Origin: CAZQKL01 sp964593895 [NCBI: uncultured bacterium]
GTDB taxonomy: Bacteria > DYJV01
Assembly (NCBI GenBank): GCA_964593895.1
Contig: CAZQKL010000026.1
Span: forward strand, 1 to 20,111
Reading direction: 5' to 3'
Length of the DNA: 20,111 nt
The notes beneath the pieces were generated by a model. The model was not told the origin of the DNA and did no database searches. It worked only from the letters and a program-made list of their open reading frames with translations. Below are positions 1 to 8,914 of the stretch, one piece after another; position 1 is the first letter of the stretch, and each line of letters opens with the position of its first letter. Both the position numbers and the translations under genes were made by a program.

Positions 1-5
1 TAAAT

Positions 6-293
6 ATGATAAAATTATTAATAAAAGAATTTAAAAAATATGGTAAGGCAAAATCTTTAGTTGCTGAAATTAGATGAATTGACCCCTGAATTTATAAACA
101 ATTTAAAAAAACAATTTAAAAATGCATTGAAAAAAATAGAAAGCTACTTGAAAAATCAATACAAGAAATTGAAGAAAATAAGTTTATTATAAAAAGTAAA
201 GAAGAACTTGGAATTTGATTTGCTTTTCTTATTAAGCCTGGGAAGATTATAATTATTGGCCAAAAATTGATAAAAAAATTTTTAAAAAATTAA
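6..293 (+). pseudogene. Possible degraded ORF upstream of hypF
   Basis: One frame starting at ATG 6 reads as protein-like sequence over about 95 codons but is interrupted by TGA at 75-77, TGA at 87-89, TAA at 117-119 and TGA at 216-218, before a final TAA at 291-293. No frameshift is needed to join the pieces. The segments between stops are rich in Lys, Ile and Glu like the neighbouring real proteins, which is also what any AT-rich DNA would give. I do not recognise the family. It may be a gene decaying by nonsense mutations, or non-coding sequence that looks coding by composition. No intact gene, RNA or repeat is visible in 1-292. Confidence 0.25.
248..253 (+). promoter_or_regulatory. Possible -10 element for hypF
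   Basis: A perfect TATAAT lies 40 bases before the hypF ATG. No convincing -35 is seen at the right distance, and TATAAT is expected often by chance in DNA this AT-rich. Transcription from here would give a leader of about 33 bases without a Shine-Dalgarno sequence. Confidence 0.25.
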
Positions 294-2530
294 TGAATAA
301 AAAATTCCAGATAAAATTTTTTGGCATTGTTCAGGGTGTTGGCTTTAGACCTTTCATTTATAGAGTTGCAAAAAAATTAAATCTTAAGGGATTTGTTAAA
401 AATCGTTCAGATTGCGTTCTTGTTGAAATTGAAACCACACAATCTAGATTAAATGATTTCATTGAAGAAGTTAAAAAAAATTCTCCTCCAGCATCAAAAA
501 TTACAAAAATTGAAATAAAAAAGATAAAAGCTTCAAGGAAATTTTCAGATTTTAGAATAATTCACTCTGAAAAATTAAATGAAAAATCTATCTTTATCCC
601 TCCTGATATTGCAACATGTGAAGATTGCTTAAAGGAACTTTTTAATCCAAAAGATAGAAGATATCTTTATCCATTTATTAACTGCACAAACTGTGGCCCA
701 AGATTAACAATTATAAAAGATATCCCTTATGACAGAGTAAATACATCAATGTCAAAATTTAAAATTTGTGAAACCTGTAAAAAAGAATATGAAAATCCTC
801 TTGATAGGAGATTTCATGCAGAACCTATTGCCTGCCCTGAATGTGGACCTCATCTCTCAATTTTTCCTGAAATTCAAGATGGATTATCAGATTTTGAGAT
901 TATAAAAAAATGTGCACAAATTTTAAAAAATGGTGAAATTGTAGCTATAAAAGGACTTGGAGGTTTTCATCTTGCAGTTGATGCAACAAATTTTTTCGCA
1001 GTTGAAAAATTGAGAAAAAGAAAATTAAGAGAAGAAAAGCCATTTGCAATTATGGTAAAAGATATAAATTCAGTAAAAAAAATTGCACATGTTTCAGAAA
1101 TTGAAGAAAAAATTTTAACCTCCTCTATTTCTCCAATAGTTTTACTGAAAAAAAAGAAAAACTCAATTATTGCAGAAAATGTATCTCCAAATTTATCCAC
1201 CTATGGAATAATGTTACCATACACTCCACTTCATCATTTACTTTTGAATGAAATTGATTATCTTGTAATGACAAGTGCAAATAAAACTGATGAGCCAATC
1301 TGTATTGATAATCAGGAAGCAAAGGAAAGACTAAAAGAAATTGCAGATTATTATATTCTTCACAATAGGGAAATAGTTGTTAGATGCGATGATTCCATAG
1401 TATCAGTATTTAATTCAAAACCTGTAACATTAAGGCATTCAAGGGGATTTTCACCGGCGCCACTAATTTTATCTAAAAAATTAAAAAAAGTTATGGCACT
1501 TGGTGGAAATTTAAAAAATTCAATTGCAATTATAAAAGATAATTTTCTTTTTTTAAGTCCTCATGTTGGAGACCTTGAGAATCCACTTGCAAGAGATTTT
1601 TTTATTGAAACAGAAAAATTAATGAAAAGGATAACTTCAGTGGACCCTGAAATTATTGCTGTAGATTTGCATCCTGATTATTTTTCAACAAATTATGCTT
1701 TAAAAAAATATAAAGATAGAAAAATTATAAAAATTCAACATCATCATGCTCATATTACAAGCTGTATGGCTGAAAATGGCTTAACTGGTGATGTAATAGG
1801 AATTTCATGCGATGGAACTGGTTTTGGTATTGATGGTAAAATATGGGGAGGAGAAATTTTAATTGCGAATGAAAAAAATTTCAAAAGAATTGGCCATATT
1901 GAATATTTCGGTTTAATAGGTGGAGAAAAAGCAATTAAAGAAATATGGAGACTTGGTTTATATTTTTTGTTTAAACTTGGAATAAATAATGAAATTATTG
2001 AAATTGATGATAAAAAAAGAGAATTTATAAAAAAAATGATAGAAAAAAATCTAAATATAGTTGAATGTTCAAGTCTTGGAAGACTTTTTGACGCAGTAAG
2101 TTCAATAATTGGATTAAGGCATTATTCAAATTATGAAGGTCAACCTGCAATGGAACTTGAGGCAATTTCATTAAATTATAAGGGAAAGCCTGAAATTTTT
2201 AAAGATATTGTAAAAGGTTTTAATTTAGAGCCTTATATTTTAATTTCACACATTATAGATATGAAAAAGAGAGGATACTCAATTGAAAAAATAGCGATGA
2301 GTTTTCACTTTTCAATAATTTATGGATTTATTGAAATCTGTAAAAGAGTAAAAGAAGAATTTAATTTAAATAGGGTTGTTTTAAGTGGAGGCTGTTTTCA
2401 GAATAAAATTTTAACAGAAAATTTAATCATGGGATTAAAAAAAGAAAACTTCAATGTTTATTTTCATTCTAAAATACCTCCCAATGATGGTGGAATTTCC
2501 GCTGGTCAGGCATATATTGCAGGAAGCTAA
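293..2530 (+). CDS. hypF: Carbamoyltransferase HypF, [NiFe]-hydrogenase maturation
   Basis: HypF uses carbamoyl phosphate and ATP to make a carbamoyl group that is passed to HypE and becomes the cyanide ligands of the [NiFe]-hydrogenase iron. The 745 residues match the family's usual length and domain order. An acylphosphatase domain comes first (VQGVGFRP, Arg19, and Asn37 as the second catalytic residue). Two C-x2-C-x18-C-x2-C zinc fingers follow (Cys109/112/131/134 and Cys159/162/181/184). A YrdC-like domain spans about 205-385, and a Kae1-like domain follows with HHHAH at 483-487, DGTG from 507 and SGGC at 698-701. All key residues are present. ATG 293 has no Shine-Dalgarno sequence. Its end overlaps the convergent gene by 4 bases. 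hypABCDE and hydrogenase subunits are not in the window. Confidence 0.97.
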   Translation: MNKKFQIKFFGIVQGVGFRPFIYRVAKKLNLKGFVKNRSDCVLVEIETTQSRLNDFIEEVKKNSPPASKITKIEIKKIKASRKFSDFRIIHSEKLNEKSIFIPPDIATCEDCLKELFNPKDRRYLYPFINCTNCGPRLTIIKDIPYDRVNTSMSKFKICETCKKEYENPLDRRFHAEPIACPECGPHLSIFPEIQDGLSDFEIIKKCAQILKNGEIVAIKGLGGFHLAVDATNFFAVEKLRKRKLREEKPFAIMVKDINSVKKIAHVSEIEEKILTSSISPIVLLKKKKNSIIAENVSPNLSTYGIMLPYTPLHHLLLNEIDYLVMTSANKTDEPICIDNQEAKERLKEIADYYILHNREIVVRCDDSIVSVFNSKPVTLRHSRGFSPAPLILSKKLKKVMALGGNLKNSIAIIKDNFLFLSPHVGDLENPLARDFFIETEKLMKRITSVDPEIIAVDLHPDYFSTNYALKKYKDRKIIKIQHHHAHITSCMAENGLTGDVIGISCDGTGFGIDGKIWGGEILIANEKNFKRIGHIEYFGLIGGEKAIKEIWRLGLYFLFKLGINNEIIEIDDKKREFIKKMIEKNLNIVECSSLGRLFDAVSSIIGLRHYSNYEGQPAMELEAISLNYKGKPEIFKDIVKGFNLEPYILISHIIDMKKRGYSIEKIAMSFHFSIIYGFIEICKRVKEEFNLNRVVLSGGCFQNKILTENLIMGLKKENFNVYFHSKIPPNDGGISAGQAYIAGS

Positions 2531-3015
2531 TATCTAAAAAATTCAAAAGTTAAATAAATTTTACCTTTTTTCATTTTTAATTTAAATGTAAATCTAACTG
2601 GAGAAACTCTTCTTATGCATCTATTATATTTTACTTCATATTTTACATATTTGAAAAGATTAATTTCATATTTTCTTTTTCCATAATCTGTTTTAAAAAC
2701 AATCACTCTTTTATTGTAGAAAAAATAGATTTCCTGTTTTTCTTTAAAGTTAAAAATCCCTTTTTTCTTTTTAAAATAAAGTGTTAATTTGTAAATATTA
2801 GGGTAAATTTCTTCTAAATTATAATTTTTCAATTTTAATTTTTGTTTTCCAAAAATAGTTTTTATTTTAAATTTTGCATCAATTATTTTAAAATCAAAAT
2901 CTTTGGTTGTTAATTCTTCATGAAAATAATCAATTATTGAATTTTGAGAAAAAAGATTTAAAGAAAAAATAATTAGAATTAAAAAATTAATACTTAGTAA
3001 TTTCACTATCTTCAT
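2527..3015 (-). CDS. Small secreted protein of unknown function
   Basis: I do not recognise this protein. From the ATG at 3015 it has 162 residues. It starts with a typical signal peptide: Lys near the N-terminus, then a hydrophobic stretch of about 18 residues ending in LNLFS-Q, with no lipobox cysteine. The mature part is Lys/Phe/Tyr-rich and looks beta-strand-like, ending in a run of alternating charged and aromatic residues. An upstream ATG at 3036 would add seven residues in front of the signal peptide, so I prefer 3015. The start lies inside the 3' end of pilT (29-base overlap), suggesting co-translation in a recA-pilT-orf unit. The partner PilT makes a pilus-related or envelope role conceivable, but that is inference from position only. 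It may be a lineage-specific protein. Confidence 0.7.
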   Translation of the reverse strand: MKIVKLLSINFLILIIFSLNLFSQNSIIDYFHEELTTKDFDFKIIDAKFKIKTIFGKQKLKLKNYNLEEIYPNIYKLTLYFKKKKGIFNFKEKQEIYFFYNKRVIVFKTDYGKRKYEINLFKYVKYEVKYNRCIRRVSPVRFTFKLKMKKGKIYLTFEFFRY

Positions 3016-4105
3016 TGGTAATTGCGTCAGATGCATCAGTTATACCTTGAGCTTTTAAAGCAAAATCATCTGGTTTTTCAGCATTTTTCATTGCTTCTTC
3101 AAATGTAATTAAACCTCTTTGATATAAATCTAATAAACTCATATCAAAAGTTTGCATACCATAAGTTACATGTCCCTGAATCATTGCATCTTCAAGTTCA
3201 TTTGTTTTTTCAGGATTTATTATACAATCTCTTACCCTTGCTGAAGTTCTTAATATTTCACATGCAGGAACCCTTCCTTTTCCATCTTTCCTGACAATAA
3301 GCCTTTGAGAAATTATTCCTTTAATTACTCCAGCGAGTTGAAACCTTACTTGTTGTTGATGATGAGGTGGATACATTGAAATTATTCTATTTATTGTTTC
3401 TTTAGCATTTAATGTATGAAGTGTGCTCATTACAAGGTGTCCTGTTTCAGCTGCTTCTAATGCAGTTTCAACAGTTTCTAAATCTCTCATTTCTCCAACT
3501 AAAATTATATCTGGGTCTTGTCTTAATGCAGCCCTTAATGCATTTGCAAAGCTTAATGTATCAGCTCCAATTTCTCTTTGATTTATAACGCATTTATTGT
3601 CTTTGTGTAAAAATTCTATTGGGTCTTCAATCGTTAAAATATGCGCTTGTTTGTTTTGGTTAATATAGTTTATCATTGACGCAAGAGTTGTTGATTTACC
3701 ACTTCCTGTAATTCCAGTAACAAGAACAAGTCCTCTTTCTTCCATAGCGATTTTTTTTATAACTGGAGGCAAATTTATGCTGTCAATATCAGGAATTTCT
3801 GTAGGAATTGCCCTAAACACTCCTGAAATTACTCCTCTTTGATAAAATAAGTTTACTCTAAATCTTCCTATCCCTTCAATTCCATAAGCACAATCAACTT
3901 CAAGCCTTTCTTTAAATTCTTTCTTTTTTAGTTCATTTAAAACTGTATTTACAATATTTTCCATATCTTCTGGTGTTAAATTTTGGGCATCTTTTAAAGG
4001 TAAAAGTTTTCCATTAACTCTAAATGTTGGTGGTCTTCCAACTTTTAAATGTATATCTGAAGCTTTGATTTTAAAAGCAATTTTTAAAATTTCATTTATG
4101 TTCAT
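2987..4105 (-). CDS. pilT: PilT-family type IV pilus ATPase
   Basis: This is a hexameric secretion-type ATPase of the PilT branch, which drives pilus disassembly (retraction) at the inner-membrane base of type IV pili. It has 372 residues from ATG 4105, the family's usual length. The N-terminal PAS-like domain contains ASDIHLKVG (15-23). Walker A is GITGSGKST (131-139), the Asp box ends in TIEDPIEF, Walker B is [10 protein letters not shown] (199-208, Glu205), and the His box [11 protein letters not shown] follows (221-231). The C-terminal motif that is AIRNLIRE in classical PilT reads RVRDCIIN here. The ATG at 4105 has AGAGGA five bases upstream, within the end of recA; a TTG at 4126 is a poorer alternative. 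The stop codons of recA and this start overlap by 14 bases. Confidence 0.93.
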   Translation of the reverse strand: MNINEILKIAFKIKASDIHLKVGRPPTFRVNGKLLPLKDAQNLTPEDMENIVNTVLNELKKKEFKERLEVDCAYGIEGIGRFRVNLFYQRGVISGVFRAIPTEIPDIDSINLPPVIKKIAMEERGLVLVTGITGSGKSTTLASMINYINQNKQAHILTIEDPIEFLHKDNKCVINQREIGADTLSFANALRAALRQDPDIILVGEMRDLETVETALEAAETGHLVMSTLHTLNAKETINRIISMYPPHHQQQVRFQLAGVIKGIISQRLIVRKDGKGRVPACEILRTSARVRDCIINPEKTNELEDAMIQGHVTYGMQTFDMSLLDLYQRGLITFEEAMKNAEKPDDFALKAQGITDASDAITNEDSEITKY

Positions 4106-5141
4106 CTTTATCCTCTTGTTTATCAAAAGGATATTTTAAGTTTAATGCTTCATAAACCTTTTTTTCAATTTCTTTCATTATTTCAGGATGCTCTTCTAAA
4201 AACTCAATTGCATTGTCTCTTCCCTGGCCAAGCCTTGTATCTTGATAAGAATACCATGCACCAACTCTTTTTATAATTTTTTTCTCCACCCCTATATCAA
4301 TTAATTCTCCTGTTCTATTTATTCCCTTTCCATAAATTATATCAAATTCTGCAATTTTAAATGGGGGTGCAACTTTATTTTTTACAACTTTAACTCTTGT
4401 TCTTGCACCAATTGTATCATTTCCTTTTTTTATTGAAGCAATTTTTCTAATATCAAGTCTTAAAGAAGCATAAAATTTTAACGCATTACCACCTGTTGTT
4501 GTTTCAGGATTAGCTCCAAAAGAAAAAGTATTTATCTTCATTCTTATTTGATTTATAAAAATCAAAATGATATTTGTTTTACTTATAAGAGCGGTCAATT
4601 TTCTTAAAGCCTTTGACATTAATCTTGCCTGAAGTCCAATGTTAGTATCAGCCATCTCTCCTTCAATTTCAGCTTTTGGAACAAGTGCTGCAACTGAATC
4701 AACAACTATAATATCAACTCCTCCACTACGAACTAAAATATCTGCAATTTCAAGAGCCTGTTCTCCATAATCTGGCTGGGAAATTAGAACATCCTTAGTA
4801 TTTACTCCCAACTTTTCAGCATAATTTAAATCAAGAGCATGTTCAGCATCAATAAATGCTGCAACTCCCCCTTCTTTCTGGCATTGTGATATTACTGAAA
4901 GGGCAAGAGTTGTTTTTCCTGAAGCTTCAGGTCCAAAAATTTCAATAATTCTACCTTTTGGAATACCTCCAACTCCAATTGCTGCATCAAGTGAAATTGA
5001 ACCTGTGCTAACAACAGGAACATCTAATTTTTTCTTCTCTCCAAGTTTCATTATAGAACCTTTACCAAATTGCTTTTCAATTTGAAGCATAGCAACTTTT
5101 AATGCTTCCTCTTTTTTCTTTAATAAATCATTATTTTGCAT
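4092..5141 (-). CDS. recA: Recombinase RecA
   Basis: RecA forms ATP-dependent filaments on single-stranded DNA, carries out homologous strand exchange and stimulates SOS repressor self-cleavage. The protein has 349 residues, as expected. Walker A is GPEASGKT (70-77), the catalytic glutamate is Glu100 in FIDAEHALD, and Walker B ends at Asp148 in [13 protein letters not shown]. Loop L1 is [19 protein letters not shown] and L2 contains [15 protein letters not shown]. The C-terminal tail is acidic. ATG 5141 is chosen because AGAGG (5148-5152) lies six bases upstream and the protein then starts like other RecAs; an earlier TTG at 5180 would add an atypical 13-residue extension. No SOS-box-like palindrome is visible in the 90-base divergent gap to the 5231 gene. 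Confidence 0.98.
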   Translation of the reverse strand: MQNNDLLKKKEEALKVAMLQIEKQFGKGSIMKLGEKKKLDVPVVSTGSISLDAAIGVGGIPKGRIIEIFGPEASGKTTLALSVISQCQKEGGVAAFIDAEHALDLNYAEKLGVNTKDVLISQPDYGEQALEIADILVRSGGVDIIVVDSVAALVPKAEIEGEMADTNIGLQARLMSKALRKLTALISKTNIILIFINQIRMKINTFSFGANPETTTGGNALKFYASLRLDIRKIASIKKGNDTIGARTRVKVVKNKVAPPFKIAEFDIIYGKGINRTGELIDIGVEKKIIKRVGAWYSYQDTRLGQGRDNAIEFLEEHPEIMKEIEKKVYEALNLKYPFDKQEDKDEHK

Positions 5142-5187
5142 GATTAACCTCTTTTTAAATTTATTAATTGAAAATAACAAAAAAAAT

Positions 5188-5193
5188 ATTATA
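5188..5193 (-). promoter_or_regulatory. Possible recA -10 element
   Basis: The minus strand reads TATAAT here, about 47 bases before the recA ATG, which would place the transcript start near 5181 and leave a leader of about 40 bases carrying the AGAGG ribosome site. No good -35 is seen at 16-18 bases, so this is weak. Confidence 0.25.
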
Positions 5194-5230
5194 TTGCAAT
5201 TACTTTTAGTTGTATGATAAATAAATCAGT

Positions 5231-5869
5231 ATGATTTTTTTCCCAATATTTTTAAATTTAAAAGATAAATTATGTGTTTTTTTTGGTGGAGGAAATGTTG
5301 CAGAAAGAAAAATTTTAACTTTAATGAAATATGATTGTAAGATAAGAGTTGTTTCTCCTGATGTTACAGAAAAAATTTTAATGTTTAAAGAAAAAATTGA
5401 AATTATTAGGGATAAATATTCTCCAAAATATATGGAAGGTGCATTTATGGTATTTGCATGCACTTCTGATAAAAAAATAAATGATTTTATATTTTTTGAA
5501 GCTAAAAAAAGAAATATTTTAGTAAATAATGCAACTTCTTCAATTAATACAGATTTTGTAATACCTTCAATTGTTGATAAGGGAAGAATAAAAATAGCAA
5601 TTTCTACAAGTGGAGTAAGTCCTGCATTATCAAGATTATTAAAGGAGAATATAAAAAAGTTAATAGGTAATGAATATGAGGTTTTAGCTGAGATAATGGA
5701 AAAGATTAGAGAAAAGCAATTGACACAAGGAGAAACCTCTGATAAAAATAGAGAAAAATTTTACAAATTTTTAAATGAAGATGTTTTAGAATTAATAAAA
5801 AATAGAAATTTTGCAAAAGTTCAAGATAAAATAAAAAAAATTTTTGGGTTTAATATTAAAATTAAATGA
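5231..5869 (+). CDS. Precorrin-2 dehydrogenase (sirohaem synthase N-terminal type)
   Basis: This enzyme oxidises precorrin-2 to sirohydrochlorin with NAD+; some members also insert iron to give sirohaem (the Met8p/CysG N-terminal family). The 212 residues match stand-alone members. The Rossmann motif GGGNVAERK is at 19-27, followed by the family signature TDFVIPSIVDKG and the segment IAISTSGVSPALSRLLKE. The C-terminal helical part is present. It heads the tetrapyrrole operon and works on the product of the CobA-HemD fusion encoded 3 kb downstream. ATG 5231 has no Shine-Dalgarno sequence. The last bases overlap the next gene as ATGA. Whether it is also a ferrochelatase cannot be judged from sequence. 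Confidence 0.93.
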   Translation: MIFFPIFLNLKDKLCVFFGGGNVAERKILTLMKYDCKIRVVSPDVTEKILMFKEKIEIIRDKYSPKYMEGAFMVFACTSDKKINDFIFFEAKKRNILVNNATSSINTDFVIPSIVDKGRIKIAISTSGVSPALSRLLKENIKKLIGNEYEVLAEIMEKIREKQLTQGETSDKNREKFYKFLNEDVLELIKNRNFAKVQDKIKKIFGFNIKIK

Positions 5870-6690
5870 TGGAAAGATTTTTTTTCTATTTGGTTGTAAT
5901 TTTTTATTTAACTTCTTCAGTTTTTTTAATATATTTTTTTGTTAAATTAAATGATATTTTTTTAAATTATTCCAAAAAAGCATTAATTTTAGGTTTTGTT
6001 TTTCATTTGATAAATTTTTTTATAAGATTTTATAAAGCCAAGCACTTTCCAGTCACAACCCTTTATGAAGCATTAACATTTTTTGCTCTTGTAATTATTT
6101 TTTTCCAAATTTTAATTGATATTAAATATAAAGCAAAAGGAATTTGTGCATTTAGCATATTTTTTTCTACTTTTTTAATGATAATTGCTATTTTTTTACC
6201 TTGTAAAATTACAAACCTTCCCCCATCACTTCAGAGTATTTGGTTACCTTTACATGTAATTTTTTCTTTTATGGGAAATGGAATGTTTGCAATTGCATGT
6301 GGAATTGGTATTTTATATTTAATACAGCTAAAATTTTTAAAAAACAAAAAATTAAGTGTTTTATTTTTTAGGTTACCATCACTTGAAACCCTTGATAACT
6401 TAAATTATTTATGCATTTCAATAGGATTTCCATTGCTATCCTTTGGAATTATTACAGGTTCTATTTGGGCATCTCAAGCCTGGGGGTCTTACTGGAGTTG
6501 GGACCCTAAAGAAACTTGGAGCTTAATTACTTGGTTTGTTTATGCTGCTTTACTTCATGGTAGAATTAATGCACGTTGGAGAGGTAAAAAAAGTGCAATT
6601 TTTTCAATTATTGGATTTTGTGTTGTTCTTTTTACTTTTTTAGGGGTAAATCTATTATTACCTGGACTTCATACTTATGCAAATAGATAG
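5866..6690 (+). CDS. CcsA/ResC-type cytochrome c assembly (haem-handling) membrane protein
   Basis: This is a polytopic membrane protein of the CcsA/CcmC/HemX family that binds haem and presents it for attachment to apocytochrome c. It has 274 residues and about eight hydrophobic segments. The WWD domain is clear at 201-220 (WGSYWSWDPKETW core). It is flanked by candidate haem-ligating histidines His130 (in LPLHV) and His269 (in GLHTY), with a further His231 after the WWD region. The partner ResB/CcsB is not in the window. The alternative is HemX, the CcsA-related protein that sits next to hemA and modulates glutamyl-tRNA reductase in Bacillus; position favours that idea, but the complete WWD motif and both histidines favour real haem handling. 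Its start overlaps the preceding stop (ATGA), with a second ATG three bases on. hemA follows after 3 bases. Confidence 0.87.
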   Translation: MMERFFFYLVVIFYLTSSVFLIYFFVKLNDIFLNYSKKALILGFVFHLINFFIRFYKAKHFPVTTLYEALTFFALVIIFFQILIDIKYKAKGICAFSIFFSTFLMIIAIFLPCKITNLPPSLQSIWLPLHVIFSFMGNGMFAIACGIGILYLIQLKFLKNKKLSVLFFRLPSLETLDNLNYLCISIGFPLLSFGIITGSIWASQAWGSYWSWDPKETWSLITWFVYAALLHGRINARWRGKKSAIFSIIGFCVVLFTFLGVNLLLPGLHTYANR

Positions 6691-6693
6691 AAG

Positions 6694-7965
6694 ATGATAA
6701 ATAATATAATTGTTTGTGGGTTAAATCATAAAACAGCTCCTGTTGAAGTTAGAGAAAAAATTGCTTTTCAAGAATTTATTTTGCAGGAAGCTTTATCCAA
6801 ATTAAAAAATCGTAAAGGAATAGATGAATGTCTTATTTTATCAACATGTAATAGAGTAGAAATTTATGCAGTTTCACCAGAAAATAGTGAAAATTTAAAA
6901 AATATAATAATTGAATTTATTGCTGAATTTCATAAAATTTTGCCAGAAAAATTTGTAAACCATCTATATTTTTATAATAATTACGAAGCTATAAGGCATA
7001 TTTTTAGAGTAGGTTCAAGTCTTGATTCATTAGTTGTTGGAGAACCTCAAATAATTGGCCAGATAAAAGATGCTTATAGAATTGCAGTTAAAACTAAAAC
7101 TACAGGAAAGGTTTTAAATAAATTGTTACATAGAACTTTTTTTGTTGCAAAAAAAGTTAGAACTGAAACTGAAATTGCAAATAGTGCAGTATCAATTAGC
7201 TTTGCTGCTGTTGAACTTGCAAAAAAAATTTTTGATTCATTAATTGGTAAAAAAATTTTGTTAATCGGTGCTGGTGAAATGTGTGAACTTGCTGCAAAAC
7301 ATTTAATTTCAAATGGAGCAAGTGAAATATTTGTTGCTAATAGAACTTATGAAAAAGCTGTAGAACTTGCTGATGAATTTAAAGGACATCCAGTAAATTT
7401 TGAAAATAGATATTTTATTATGGAAAAAGTTGATATAGTTATTAGTTCCACAGGTGCACCCTATTTTGTTGTGGAATTTGAAAAGATGAAAGAGATAGCT
7501 AAAAATAGAAAATATAAACCATTGTTTATGATTGATATAGCTGTGCCAAGAGATATTGACCCAAAGATAAATAATATAGATGGAATTTATTTATACGATA
7601 TTGATGATTTAAAAGATATTGTTGAGAAAAATATTTTAGCAAGAAAAAGTGAAGCTGAAAAAGCTGAAATAATTGTTGCTCAAGAGGCACAAAAATTTCT
7701 AAAATGGCTTGAAAGTTTAGATATTGCACCATTGATTGTTGAATTTAGAAATAAATTTGAAAAAATTGCAAATGAGGAAAAAGAAAAATATTTAAAAAAA
7801 TTAAACGGAATTAATGATAGAGAAAAGGAAATTATTAACCATATGGTAAATGTTATAGTTCACAGACTACTTCATGAACCAAGTGTAAATTTAAAAAATT
7901 TTCAAGAACTAAATCTTTCAAAAACAGAAGTTGAAAATGTAATAAGAAAAATTTTTAATCTTTAA
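6694..7965 (+). CDS. hemA: Glutamyl-tRNA reductase HemA
   Basis: HemA reduces glutamyl-tRNA with NADPH to glutamate-1-semialdehyde, the first committed step of the C5 route to tetrapyrroles. All 423 residues are present. The catalytic domain contains GLNHKTAPVEVRE (9-21) and the thioester-forming Cys52 in LSTCNRVEIY. SLDSLVVGEPQIIGQIKDAY follows at 109-128, then the NADPH-binding loop IGAGEM (191-196) and the C-terminal dimerisation helix. The next enzyme, HemL, is not in the window. The gene is 3 bases after the CcsA-like gene and 11 before hemC, so it depends on the operon for transcription. In other bacteria HemA is often regulated by haem-dependent proteolysis; nothing in the sequence here shows this directly. 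Confidence 0.98.
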   Translation: MINNIIVCGLNHKTAPVEVREKIAFQEFILQEALSKLKNRKGIDECLILSTCNRVEIYAVSPENSENLKNIIIEFIAEFHKILPEKFVNHLYFYNNYEAIRHIFRVGSSLDSLVVGEPQIIGQIKDAYRIAVKTKTTGKVLNKLLHRTFFVAKKVRTETEIANSAVSISFAAVELAKKIFDSLIGKKILLIGAGEMCELAAKHLISNGASEIFVANRTYEKAVELADEFKGHPVNFENRYFIMEKVDIVISSTGAPYFVVEFEKMKEIAKNRKYKPLFMIDIAVPRDIDPKINNIDGIYLYDIDDLKDIVEKNILARKSEAEKAEIIVAQEAQKFLKWLESLDIAPLIVEFRNKFEKIANEEKEKYLKKLNGINDREKEIINHMVNVIVHRLLHEPSVNLKNFQELNLSKTEVENVIRKIFNL

Positions 7966-7976
7966 AAGAGAATTCT

Positions 7977-8912
7977 ATGGAAAAGATAGTTATTGGAACA
8001 AGAGGAAGTAAGCTTGCTTTATGGCAGGCAAATTTTGTTAAAAGTAAAATAGAACAAAAACATAAATCAGTAAAAGTTGAATTAAAAATTATAAAAACAA
8101 AAGGAGATAAAATTTTAGATGTTCCCCTTGCAAAAGTTGGAGGTAAAGGATTATTTGTAAAAGAAATTGAAGAAGCATTGTTAAGAGAAGAAGTAGATTT
8201 GGCAGTGCATAGTATGAAAGATGTTCCAACATTTTTCCCAGAAGGACTTTATTTGCCAGTTATTACAAAGAGAGAAGATTACAGAGATGCATTTTTGTCA
8301 AGAAACGGGAAAAAGCTTAAAGATATGCCAGAAAATTCAATTATTGGGACAAGCAGTTTAAGAAGAAAATCACAATTAAAAAATCTAAGAAATGATTTTA
8401 AAATTAAAGATTTAAGAGGAAATGTTGATACAAGATTAAAAAAATTAGAAAAAGGTGAATATGATGGAATTATCTTAGCAGTTGCTGGATTAAAGAGGAT
8501 GAAATTTGAGAAAAAAATTACAGAGTATCTTGATGTAGATGTAATGATACCTGCAATAGGTCAGGGAGCTCTTGGAATTGAAATTAGAAAAGATGATGAA
8601 AAGATTTTGGATATAATAACCTTTTTAAATGATGAAAATACTTTTATTGAAGTTTCGTGTGAAAGAGCCTTTTTAAAAGAGCTTGAAGGAGGGTGTCAGG
8701 TTCCAATAGGGGCTTTTGCAAAAATTGAAGAAAAATATTTAAAATTAATAGGATTTGTAGCAGATGTTGATGGTAGTAATTTTATTAAAGATGAATTAAC
8801 AGGTAGAGTTGAAAATTATGAAATTTTAGGAAAAGAGCTTGCAAAAAGAATTTTAAATAAAGGTGGAAAAGAAATTTTAGAAAAGGTTTATAATCAGAAT
8901 TTTAAGGAGTAA
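7977..8912 (+). CDS. hemC: Porphobilinogen deaminase (hydroxymethylbilane synthase) HemC
   Basis: HemC polymerises four porphobilinogens into hydroxymethylbilane on a covalently bound dipyrromethane cofactor. The 311-residue protein is complete. It shows GTRGSKLALWQA (7-18), VGGKGLFVKEIE, DLAVHSMKDVP with catalytic Asp82, GTSSLRRKSQL, LRGNVDTRL and the cofactor-binding Cys240 in LEGGCQVPIGAFA. An AAAAGAG ribosome site lies about six bases before ATG 7977. The substrate-making hemB is not in this cluster. The stop overlaps the start region of the cobA-hemD fusion. Confidence 0.98.
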   Translation: MEKIVIGTRGSKLALWQANFVKSKIEQKHKSVKVELKIIKTKGDKILDVPLAKVGGKGLFVKEIEEALLREEVDLAVHSMKDVPTFFPEGLYLPVITKREDYRDAFLSRNGKKLKDMPENSIIGTSSLRRKSQLKNLRNDFKIKDLRGNVDTRLKKLEKGEYDGIILAVAGLKRMKFEKKITEYLDVDVMIPAIGQGALGIEIRKDDEKILDIITFLNDENTFIEVSCERAFLKELEGGCQVPIGAFAKIEEKYLKLIGFVADVDGSNFIKDELTGRVENYEILGKELAKRILNKGGKEILEKVYNQNFKE

Positions 8913-8914
8913 TG

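Noticed and set aside
6-293. TGA read as tryptophan (alternative genetic code)
   Set aside because: Intact genes in the window terminate at TGA and use TGG for conserved Trp, and the same frame also has a TAA.
967-1200. Minus-strand 77-codon ORF inside hypF
   Set aside because: It lies wholly under the conserved YrdC-like domain of hypF, is Phe-rich from reversed Lys codons and has no family features.
5142-5230. SOS/LexA operator in the recA upstream region
   Set aside because: No GAAC-N4-GTTC or CTGT-N8-ACAG type palindrome is visible.
5214-5234. Tiny ATG-initiated leader ORF before the 5231 gene
   Set aside because: Only six codons, no ribosome site and no amino-acid bias suggesting attenuation.
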